Below are positions 37,678 to 46,100 of a stretch of DNA of 64,000 nucleotides, piece after piece; within the stretch, counting starts at the first letter, position 1, and each line of letters begins with the position of its first letter. The DNA lies in the NCBI RefSeq assembly GCF_000772935.1, contig NZ_JPVR01000068.1, positions 60,588 to 124,587 of the forward strand. The letters are read 5' to 3'. The notes under the pieces are model-generated. The model did no database searches, was not told the DNA's origin, and saw nothing but the letters and a program-made list of their open reading frames with translations. Origin of the DNA: Lysinibacillus boronitolerans JCM 21713 = 10a = NBRC 103108 (lineage in GTDB: Bacteria; Bacillota; Bacilli; Bacillales_A; Planococcaceae). A program made the translations under genes and the position numbers.

Positions 37678-38595
37678 TCAAGGCTGCTTTTTCTGAAATA
37701 CTGTGAGATATAAAATCATAAGTAGAATTAGCAATGTACCAATAAACTGATAGCCGCCAAAAGCAATTTTTAACCACCAAACACTTGTGATGACAGCCAT
37801 TAATGGTTCAAGACTACCTAGTAGGCTCGACTCCTTTGGTGAAAGATAGTGCAAGCTAGCAATATAAAACCAAAAAGCGAGCATTGTCCCAAAAATAACA
37901 ATAAAGAGAAAATAGGCAGTGGTTGAAAATGTCCAATCTGATAGATCGATAGCCCATGGTGGGTGAGCTATACTCATTACTATACCGCCGATGATCATTG
38001 ACCAGCCGACAACTAATAATGAATGGAATTGCTGTAAAAGTGGAACGGCATAAATGGTATAAAATGCAACAGAGAGACCAGATAAGATACCCCACAACAC
38101 AGCCATAAAAGGAACGGACAATGTTGAAAAAGAACCGTTTGTTAATAATAAAAAGGTCCCCACAAGTGTAAGTGACACAGCTATACCATCCTGCTTTGTC
38201 AATGGACTTTGTCTCGTTAGAAAATAATAAGCCATGATAAACAGTGGTGCTAAATATTGCAATAATGTGGCGACAGCTGAATTACCAATAGCGATTGACA
38301 TCATATAGGTGTATTGGACAGCAAGCATGCCGAGTAAGCTAAATAAAATTTGTCTAAAAGCATTTTGCTTTGTGCGCCACATGACGAAAATGGATTCATG
38401 CCGATGGGTTATTTTATAAATAGCTATTAGTAGCAGACCTGCTAAAAGTAAACGACTAGAAACAAGCCAGCCGACCTCTAAATTGTCTTGCTGAAATAGT
38501 CGTTGGGCAACGGTCCCTCCGATTCCCCAGAAACTTGCTCCAAGAATAACTAGTAGAAAGCCCCGTGTACGTTTATTTTGGATAATTTGATTCAT
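37678..38595 (-). CDS. EamA/DMT family transporter
   Basis: 305 residues with ten hydrophobic segments in two EamA repeats. The first begins GFLLVILGASFWGIGGTVAQ and the second runs from about residue 155 (VLWGILSGLSVAFYTIYAV) to the C-terminus. Members export amino acids or other metabolites. It is divergent from an AraC-type regulator, the probable controller. AGGAGATG lies before the ATG. Confidence 0.88.
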   Translation of the reverse strand: MNQIIQNKRTRGFLLVILGASFWGIGGTVAQRLFQQDNLEVGWLVSSRLLLAGLLLIAIYKITHRHESIFVMWRTKQNAFRQILFSLLGMLAVQYTYMMSIAIGNSAVATLLQYLAPLFIMAYYFLTRQSPLTKQDGIAVSLTLVGTFLLLTNGSFSTLSVPFMAVLWGILSGLSVAFYTIYAVPLLQQFHSLLVVGWSMIIGGIVMSIAHPPWAIDLSDWTFSTTAYFLFIVIFGTMLAFWFYIASLHYLSPKESSLLGSLEPLMAVITSVWWLKIAFGGYQFIGTLLILLMILYLTVFQKKQP

Positions 38596-38614
38596 CTGTT
38601 TACATCTCCTAAAC

Positions 38615-38687
38615 TATCAATATAAGATGATTATAAAGTGATTAAGTGGAAATAAATATCGATTTAATCCAATAAAATATCAATATA
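38615..38687. promoter_or_regulatory. Direct repeats in the EamA/AraC divergent promoter region
   Basis: The 10-mer TATCAATATA occurs at 38615-38624 and 38678-38687, 63 bases apart (about six helical turns). Plausible AraC-type operator half-sites controlling both genes. Confidence 0.4.
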
Positions 38688-38701
38688 TTGAGGTGTTATA
38701 G

Positions 38702-39595
38702 ATGCCACTAACACATATTAAAGTTGCCAAGGATTTACAGGAGTTAACATTGCATGGAACAAAGGAATTTCCAGTTGCCTTATATGAAACGATTATGCGA
38801 TTAGAAAGCATGGATTTTCTACCTCTCCATTGGCATAAAGAAATACAATTTGTTTTTATAAAAAATGGATGTGCACAGTATCGAGTGGGGACGGACGTTT
38901 TTGTATTGAAGCAAGGCGAGGGACTCTTTATTAATGCCTCAGGTTTACATGAAGCAAAGCCTTATCAAATTGAACAAGCGACCGTTTATTGTGTGAATGT
39001 AGATCCAAAGTTAATGGGGGGGCATGAGGGCAGTATCTTTTTCTCAAAATATGTAGAACCGTATATTACAAGAAATCGAATACCTTATGTCAAACTAACA
39101 GGAGAGTTAGCGCAGAAGGTAGCAACGATTGCGGAATTAATGCGAGCGCAAGCTGCTTTTTTTGAGCTAAAGGTACGGAGAGAGCTTCTATTTATTTGGG
39201 AATCTATGCTAACCCAATCCTTATTGACAGAACAAATAATGGATTCTGCCACTATTGTGCAGCATGAACGAGCAAAGGCTATGCTAGATTTTTTACACGC
39301 ACATTATCAGCAGAAAATAGCATTAGAAGATTTAGCTAGCCATGTGTATATAAGTCGCGCTGAATGTAGTCGTTTTTTTAAGAAAATAGTGGGCTTGACA
39401 CCGTTTACCTATTTATGCCAATATCGATTGCGCAAAAGCATAGAATTATTGAAAGGTAATGAGCTATCGATAACAGAAATAGCTGTGGATACAGGCTTTA
39501 GTACTGTCAGTTATTATATTGAAAAGTTTAAAGAATACACTGGCTACCCGCCACATGTTTATCGTAAGAAGTTTTTAAGTGTGAAAAATAATTGA
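38702..39595 (+). CDS. AraC family transcriptional regulator with cupin sensor
   Basis: 297 residues. The N-terminal cupin domain (LPLHWHKEIQFVFIKNGCAQ, then GEGLFINASGLHEAKPY) is followed by an AraC double helix-turn-helix (DLASHVYISRAECSRFFKK; ITEIAVDTGFSTVSYYIEKF; KEYTGYPPHVYRKKF). GAGGTG precedes the ATG. It probably regulates the divergent EamA exporter in response to the exported metabolite. Confidence 0.9.
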   Translation: MPLTHIKVAKDLQELTLHGTKEFPVALYETIMRLESMDFLPLHWHKEIQFVFIKNGCAQYRVGTDVFVLKQGEGLFINASGLHEAKPYQIEQATVYCVNVDPKLMGGHEGSIFFSKYVEPYITRNRIPYVKLTGELAQKVATIAELMRAQAAFFELKVRRELLFIWESMLTQSLLTEQIMDSATIVQHERAKAMLDFLHAHYQQKIALEDLASHVYISRAECSRFFKKIVGLTPFTYLCQYRLRKSIELLKGNELSITEIAVDTGFSTVSYYIEKFKEYTGYPPHVYRKKFLSVKNN

Positions 39596-39694
39596 ACGTG
39601 AATGGAAATAGGAACATCTTTTATACGCAAATTCTATACAAGATGAACCATTTGGCATAAAGTAAAATTAATAGTAGAGAAGGGGGCGGAGTGA

Positions 39695-40738
39695 ATGGTG
39701 GTCTTAAAAAGTAAGCAAAATATATGGCTGGCCTTATTATTAGTGGTGTTAGCGAGTAACTATACACTTTATAACACAGGATTTGGCACATCTATTTTAC
39801 CTATCGAAACAAATGGTGTTGTTATGGGTTCATTGATTGATTTTATTGTGGTGGTACCTGTGCTATTTATGCTTTATAAAGGCAAATTTTCGTTCAAGCA
39901 AGCCATCCTATTAGCCGCAGCAGGCTGTATTGCTGCACGTTTGATCATTCCTATGGAGCACCTTCAGCCATATGTGGCAGTAACATGGGCTGGCTTTGCG
40001 ATTGAAGGATCTATTATTCTATTAGAAATTATACTAGTGGCAACACTTGTACGATACCTGCCAAAAATACTAGGAGAAGTGCGTAAAAGCTCTTTACCAG
40101 ACCTCTTTTCATTTTCTAAGGCTGTAGAAAAACATGCACCCAAGCACCCAGTTATTCAGATGATCTGTGCCGATTTATTAGTGCTTTATTATGGTTTCGC
40201 GAGTTGGAAAAGGCAAGAACGACAAGGCTTAACTTTGCATAAAAATTCCAGCTATATCGCTTTTCAGCTCATGATTATTCATGGGATTGCAATTGAAACG
40301 ATCGGTATTCATTGGTGGCTACATGAAAAATCCATAATACTTTCCGTTGTGTTGCTTGTTTTCAATATTTATTCAGTAATCTTCTTTCTTGCGGATATGC
40401 AGGCTATTCGCCTAAATCCTGTTTATGTCACAAATGATACAGTGTACTTATCCCTGGGATTAATGAAACGTACTGAAATTCGTTTTGATCATATTGCTGA
40501 AATCATCGAAGACAAGGAGCAACTAAAGGGAAAATTATCAAAAGATACGATAGACTTTATAGCACGTGATTTTGGTGAGGCCTATCCGCATTTTATTTTG
40601 AAAATGAAAGAGCCTGTGGAAGTAACGTTTATGCTAGGAATCAAGAAGCGCTATAGTCACATAGCCATTAAAGCAGACCAGGCTCAAGAATTTAGACAAA
40701 TGCTTGTACAAGGAATGGCAATGAGCCAACCTGATTGA
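39695..40738 (+). CDS. Integral membrane protein with C-terminal soluble domain, unknown
   Basis: 347 residues. About seven hydrophobic segments (from NIWLALLLVVLASNY to VLLVFNIYSVIFFLADM, residue ~235). A soluble C-terminal domain (about 240-345) of alternating strands ends in a helix and resembles PH-like or photosynthesis-complex-like domains of bacterial membrane proteins. AAGGGGGCGGAG precedes the ATG. Similar proteins are sometimes mislabelled beta-carotene monooxygenase. Function unknown. Confidence 0.7.
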   Translation: MVVLKSKQNIWLALLLVVLASNYTLYNTGFGTSILPIETNGVVMGSLIDFIVVVPVLFMLYKGKFSFKQAILLAAAGCIAARLIIPMEHLQPYVAVTWAGFAIEGSIILLEIILVATLVRYLPKILGEVRKSSLPDLFSFSKAVEKHAPKHPVIQMICADLLVLYYGFASWKRQERQGLTLHKNSSYIAFQLMIIHGIAIETIGIHWWLHEKSIILSVVLLVFNIYSVIFFLADMQAIRLNPVYVTNDTVYLSLGLMKRTEIRFDHIAEIIEDKEQLKGKLSKDTIDFIARDFGEAYPHFILKMKEPVEVTFMLGIKKRYSHIAIKADQAQEFRQMLVQGMAMSQPD

Positions 40739-40772
40739 CTATTTCTTAGTGATAAAAAACAAAATAGTCAAT
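40734..40772. repeat. 11-bp inverted repeat across the stop codon
   Basis: ATTGACTATTT (40734-40744) pairs with AAATAGTCAAT (40762-40772) over a 17-base loop; the upstream gene's TGA lies inside the left arm. The same 11-mer pair recurs at 41108-41145. Confidence 0.75.
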
Positions 40773-40800
40773 TGAAAGGTAGAAATGGATTTCCGTTGCA

Positions 40801-40833
40801 GGCTACTTGTTTTCCTATGGGAGTCAAGTAGCC
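40801..40833. repeat. Hairpin GGCTACTTG / CAAGTAGCC
   Basis: Perfect 9-bp arms (40801-40809 and 40825-40833), 15-base loop, in the gene-free island. The preceding GGATTTCCGTTGCAGGC resembles the edges of GC-rich intergenic repeats of Bacillaceae; that resemblance is from memory. Confidence 0.6.
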
Positions 40834-40888
40834 TTCCACTTCACCCCATAAAAATATTGCCCTGGTTTTCAAATAAAGTAAAGTGTTC

Positions 40889-41074
40889 GCAACTCTTTAT
40901 GGAGAGGTTTGTCACGCATTACTTCTCTATATAAATAACACTTGTGCAGAATGGCTGATTGTAATGGAGCCAGCGTCACAGAGGAGACCTTGGAGCGAAT
41001 GGACGTGAGTGAAGCGGCATATCGGACGCTGGCGGAAAAGAAAATCAACCTCTCACCTTGCAAAGTTGCTTTTT
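40889..41074 (+). ncRNA. Candidate structured RNA or palindromic intergenic repeat
   Basis: Nested long-range helices: GCAACT 40889-40894 with AGTTGC 41064-41069; GAGAGGTT 40902-40909 with AACCTCTC 41047-41054; CATTAC 40917-40922 with GTAATG 40961-40966; and GCCAGCGTC 40969-40977 with GACGCTGGC 41025-41033. Five T residues follow the closing helix, as in an intrinsic terminator on the plus strand. The inner part is clearly more GC-rich than its AT-rich surroundings. The 73-codon minus-strand frame over it looks like a shadow. No known RNA family recognised. Confidence 0.5.
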
Positions 41075-41107
41075 CTGCCGTTGACATCAACTTAATTTAA
41101 CAACATG

Positions 41108-41150
41108 AAATAGTCAATGTTTTGTGATCAAAACATTGACTATTTTTTTA
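41108..41150 (+). terminator. Strong terminator hairpin at the right end of the repeat island
   Basis: Perfect 17-bp stem AAATAGTCAATGTTTTG / CAAAACATTGACTATTT with loop TGAT, then further T residues. It probably originally terminated the membrane protein gene at 39.7-40.7 kb. The stretch 41151-41400 holds nothing I recognise. Confidence 0.9.
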
Positions 41151-41418
41151 TTGATTGATTTTTAGCAATGCTTTCTGGATAAATTACTTCTGATTATCAT
41201 CTCATCTGTTAGGAAAGGGAGAAATCCATTCCTTATAGTTTAATAAAATATTCAATTTACTTAGCTCGGAGATTGCATTTTAACAACAAAGGACCTAGTG
41301 ATTCGTTATAATATGATTATTTTATCCTGCATTAGTGAAAGTGATGAATACTATTTAACCTAATTTTAACCTTCGAATTTTATAGTTTTAATGTACTAAA
41401 ATAGAAGGAGTGTTTATT

Positions 41419-43086
41419 TTGAAGGTAGTTCCAAGAAAGATTGCTGAATTACAGGAAGGCTTTGTTTTAGGGAAAGATCTATATGTTGAAAATCGTATGC
41501 TAATGAAAAAGGGAAGTGTATTAACAGCACGTATTATTACATTATTAAAAAACCGTAATGTTCAACATGTATATATTGAAGTGCCAATAGACAAAGAGGT
41601 TAATCAAATACAGTCTATTAAAGTACAACCGCAACAAAATTCTTTGGTAAGTAGTGAATGGGATGAAATGCCTAAATTTCTGCAAGCACTAGCAGCATTG
41701 AGTACGGAGAGACGATATGGTCATGCTTTAAAAAATATGGATGATATCGTATTTGTGCGAGATTTATTTGAAACGTATATGGAGAATCTAAGCTATCGAA
41801 GGCTATTGCAGACACTAAAAAAATATGATGAATATACTTATATGCATGCGCTTGACGTATTTACACTTGGTACATTATTTGCGAAAAAAGAAGGTATTTC
41901 TCATTTAGAGCACTATGCATTAGGCTTTTTATTTCATGATATTGGTAAATTAAATATTCCACATGAAATTTTATCGAAAGAGGAGAAACTAACTGTGGAA
42001 GAATTTACTATCATGCAGAAGCATACACAGCTTGGCTATGACCTATTAAAGGAACTTGGACTTGAATCCATTGCCTTTTTGGCAAAATTACATCATGAAC
42101 GGATCGATGGCTCTGGTTATCCAGATGGATTAGCAGGAAAAGAGATTCCAAAGGTAGTATTATTACTACAGCTGATTGATATCTATTCGGCTATCACGAT
42201 GAATCGCCCCTATAAACAGGAAATAGGGGCTGCAGAAGCTATAGCTACTATCTATAAAGAAAAGCATTTATTAGACGAAAAGCTTTTGGCTAAATTTGTT
42301 GATTTTATTGGTATCTATCCAGAAAAGTCCATTGTCCTTTTGTCAGATGGAACGCATGCTTTAGTAGAACATGTCAATCTTATGTTCCCGCTTCTTCCTA
42401 CGGTTAGAAGATTAGATTCGAATACAATTTTTGCGTTACCAGTAAATCTTCAAATAAAAATTGAGAAGCTTATTACATATTATGTAGAAACACCGGATCA
42501 GTTGTTCCGAAAATTTTCTGAGTATTTAATAAAAGGCGAAGCGCATTTAATGGAGAAATATTATAATAAGCTAGTTGAGCAACACACCATTTCTGAATGC
42601 ATCACAAAAATTTATATCCCCGTATACCAAATCTTTGATGTGCTCAAAGAACAAGTAATGTTAGAAAATGTACGAGTAAAGTTAAGAGGGTTATTAAACA
42701 AGGCTATATTCCATTTACGAAAAGATACGAAAACAAAAAGCTCTGCCATCTTTCTAGTCGATCAAAATCTACGAGCAAGTATTCCTTTACTTTTACTAGA
42801 AGGTGTTTTTTATGTAAAGGGAATCTGTCCTATTATGATAGACACTACAACAAGCAAAGAGGAGTTATTGCGAATCGCAGACTATTGTGAAGCGACTGTC
42901 ATCTGTTCATTTGAAGAGGAATATAACCCATTAATCGGTACAAACCGAAAATTGGAGCTCTATCATATTACACCAAAGAAGTTAGAGAGTCTCGTTTTTA
43001 GCTTTGCTGGACAATCAATTAAACAAATAAATATAAAGGTAGCGTTGCAAAAATATAAAGCGGTTACAAAGATAATAAACAACTAG
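41419..43086 (+). CDS. HD-GYP domain protein with degenerate B12-binding-like C-terminal module
   Basis: 555 residues. The N-terminal domain (1-60) is a DUF3391-like start, PRKIAELQEGFVLGKDLYVE. The HD-GYP phosphodiesterase domain (about 125-300) has YMHALDVFTLG, the HD pair in FLFHDIGKLNIP (about 172-173), HHERIDGSGYPDGLAGKEIP (about 225-245) and LQLIDIYSAIT. These domains hydrolyse c-di-GMP. After it, a helical stretch (about 360-435, YLIKGEAHLMEKYYNKLVEQ) and a Rossmann-like stretch (about 440-545) follow the order of a MerR/CarH-type cobalamin-binding module, but DxHxxG is replaced by DQNLRA. TTG 41419 is chosen with AAGGAG eight bases before it. It lies 22 bases before the giant kinase gene. 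Confidence 0.85.
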   Translation: MKVVPRKIAELQEGFVLGKDLYVENRMLMKKGSVLTARIITLLKNRNVQHVYIEVPIDKEVNQIQSIKVQPQQNSLVSSEWDEMPKFLQALAALSTERRYGHALKNMDDIVFVRDLFETYMENLSYRRLLQTLKKYDEYTYMHALDVFTLGTLFAKKEGISHLEHYALGFLFHDIGKLNIPHEILSKEEKLTVEEFTIMQKHTQLGYDLLKELGLESIAFLAKLHHERIDGSGYPDGLAGKEIPKVVLLLQLIDIYSAITMNRPYKQEIGAAEAIATIYKEKHLLDEKLLAKFVDFIGIYPEKSIVLLSDGTHALVEHVNLMFPLLPTVRRLDSNTIFALPVNLQIKIEKLITYYVETPDQLFRKFSEYLIKGEAHLMEKYYNKLVEQHTISECITKIYIPVYQIFDVLKEQVMLENVRVKLRGLLNKAIFHLRKDTKTKSSAIFLVDQNLRASIPLLLLEGVFYVKGICPIMIDTTTSKEELLRIADYCEATVICSFEEEYNPLIGTNRKLELYHITPKKLESLVFSFAGQSIKQINIKVALQKYKAVTKIINN

Positions 43087-43108
43087 CATTGAAGAGGAGG
43101 GTTTGTGT

Positions 43109-46100
43109 GTGAATGATTGTATTCTTTTACAGTCTAGTCAAGATTGGCATCTACAAAGAATGTATATGAAGAAATTTAACAATCTGGTACTGGTAAAAAG
43201 TGTTCATCATAATTCAGCAGAGACAAGAGCCAAACTACAATATGAATTTTCTTTGTTTTCGAATGAGCAAAATCCTTGGTTATTAAAGCCAATTGCTATT
43301 GATTATATAGATGATCAATATGCCATCATCTATGAAAATTTTAATGGAGTCCCCTTAAAGCAATTCAGTAATAACTTGATTTCTTTGCATCAATTTCTAC
43401 AGATTGCGATTGACCTTGTCAATATTTGTATGAAAATGCAACAAAGTGGTTTACTTTACCTACACCTACATCCTAATCAAATCTTAATCAATCCTAATTC
43501 TTTAAAAATAAAACTATTAAGCTCTGAATTTAGTACAAAATATGATGTAGAATCTCCAGTTGTGATTGAAAATCCCTATGAACGACTAGAACAGCTACCC
43601 TATTATGCACCTGAGCAAACGGGCAGACTTCATTTAGAGGTAGACTATCGGACAGATTTATATGCACTGGGCATCATTTTTTACGAAATATTGGGGGGGC
43701 AATTGCCTTTTCAAGCAAACGATGCCGTCGATTTGATTTATGAAATCATCACCAAAAAACCAGAAGCATTGGTGAGTATAGACAGTCGCTATCATTCTTT
43801 GCTTTGGGAAATTATTGAAAAGCTATTAGCTAAAAATCCAGCTGATCGTTATCAAAGTGCCATTGGTTTGAGAGAGGATTTACTACATATCCAACAGAAA
43901 CTTTTAGTAAACGAACCGCTTGAAAATTTCCTGCTTGGTGAACAGGATTTGCATCTGAATATGGGACTATCTACTAAGCTGTATGGGAGAGAATCGCAAT
44001 TCGCAGAGCTTTCCTCTATTTTTCGTCAGGTTGCAAAAGGTGACAAAAAGATGGTTACTATATCAGGACAAGCAGGGTATGGAAAATCCAAGTTAGTTCA
44101 AGAACTAAAGGGTGAAATTGCGGCCGCAAAGGGCTATTTTATTACGACTAAGTATGAGCAATTGCAACTAGAAAATGATTATTCCATTGTCATCCATCCT
44201 TTAAGGAGCTTATTGAAATTTATTTATATGGAAGGGGAAAGGTCTGTCCATTTATGGAAAAAATTATTTCAAGAGGTTAAATTAGTTGTGACAGATGAAC
44301 TTATCCATCTATTACCTGAACTCAAATGGTTTGTGAAGGAGGAAGTACACTTTCAAAAAGAAGTGCGCCAAAATACAAAACAGCTCCATTCCTATACGTT
44401 TATATCGATTCAAAAAATTTTATTAACATTTGCTATGCAGAAGAAACCAGTCATATGGTTTGTAGATGATTTGCATTGGGCGAATCAAAGTACGATTGAA
44501 ATTATGACCCAAATTTTTGAGCAGCACCGAGCAGGATACTTTATGATGATTGGTACATTCCGGGTGAATAATGACAGCGCTGAGGAGGAAAATCAACAAA
44601 GAACCCCTAGTTTTTCGAACGGTCATCATATCCATTTACCCTTGCTTCAGGAGCAACATGTTCAACAATGGTTAGAGGCGTCTTTCCATGCAAAGCCACA
44701 TACCATACAGATCATTGCCAAGCAATTATTTAATTTGACCAAAGGGAATCCGTTATTTGTGAAAGAAGTGTTTCGTTCACTCCAGCAAGATAACACGATT
44801 TATTTTAATGCAACAACAAAAGAATGGGAGTTTAATCGTAAGAAATTTAATTTATCGCGTTTAAATAACGAGCTACTTGCCTTTATCGAAACTAGAATGG
44901 CTAATTTAACAACAGAAGCCCATGAGATTTTACGAATTGCTGCATGTTTTGGTCAGCGCTTTGAATTTACAGATGTCTTAAAGCTGGTGTCCTTATCAGC
45001 TCAAGCGTTATTAAAACACCTGGAAACACTTGTTGAAAATGGCTTTATTATTCCATTAGATGCCCATTATAAATGGGCAAGTACATTAGAGCATGAAGGA
45101 ATTTTGCATACATTTTCTACCAAATTCCGATTTGTTCATGATCGTATTCAACAAGTAGCTTATCAGGATTTACCAGGGCAATTGCGTGCAAAATTTCATT
45201 ATCAAATTGGCCAGCTTTTAACAGATGTCTCTCAAATAGCTGCAGATCATGATCGATTAAGCGAAATCGTCATGCATTTCAATTACAGTCGACACTTATT
45301 GACTGGGGAAGAAAAGCAAAAGTTGGCTATCTGGAATTATCAACTCGGTATTGAGGCTAAAAGAATAGGGCTCTTTGATAATGCGCTAAAATTTTTTACA
45401 ACTAGTAAAGAACTATTGACGCCTGATCATTGGGAGACTAGGAGAGAGCAGTCGGTTAAATTATATGCAAATTTAGGTGAATGTGAATATTTAACCGGCC
45501 ACTACGAACAATCGGAAAGGCATTTAACAGAGGCTTTGCAGCATGCAGAGACAAAATTAGAAAAACTGATGATTAACAATTTGAAAACGGTATTATACAT
45601 TGAGTCCGATAACCCTATTATTGGTCTAGAAGCAGGCTTGGCAGGTTTTCAAGTTGCGAATCTTAAAATTTCAGCTTATCCTAAAAAGTCACAGCTTCTA
45701 AAAGAGTATCTATTGTTGAAATGGGCATTGCGACATATGTCTGACCAAGACTTGTTGCAGCATCCACCAACGAATAGTAAAGAAATTGATATTTTGATTC
45801 ATTTAATTATTAATATGACGGCAAGTGCTTTCCTATTAAACCCTAACTTAACAGGTATTCTTTTAATGAAAGGGCTGCGTTTACAGTTGAAGTATGGCAC
45901 TACATCGAAAAGCGGCATGGTATTGATTAACTATGCTTTGCTTTTAAATGCAGGCTTTACCAATATAAAAGAAGCCACTCGCTTTGGCAAACTTGCCATC
46001 ATTGTTGCCGATAACCAAGAAAGCATATATATCAAGGGCCATACTTATTATGTGTATGGCGTGTTTATCAGCCATTGGACAGAGCCCTATGAAACCAGTA

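Noticed and set aside
40869..41090. 73-codon minus-strand frame in the repeat island
   Set aside because: Lies across the self-complementary segments; composition reflects the repeat rather than a protein.
42721..43080. Acyl-CoA synthetase-like (ANL) fragment at the end of the HD-GYP protein
   Set aside because: The local pattern resembles ANL N-domains, but the preceding helical cap makes a B12-binding-type module the better reading.
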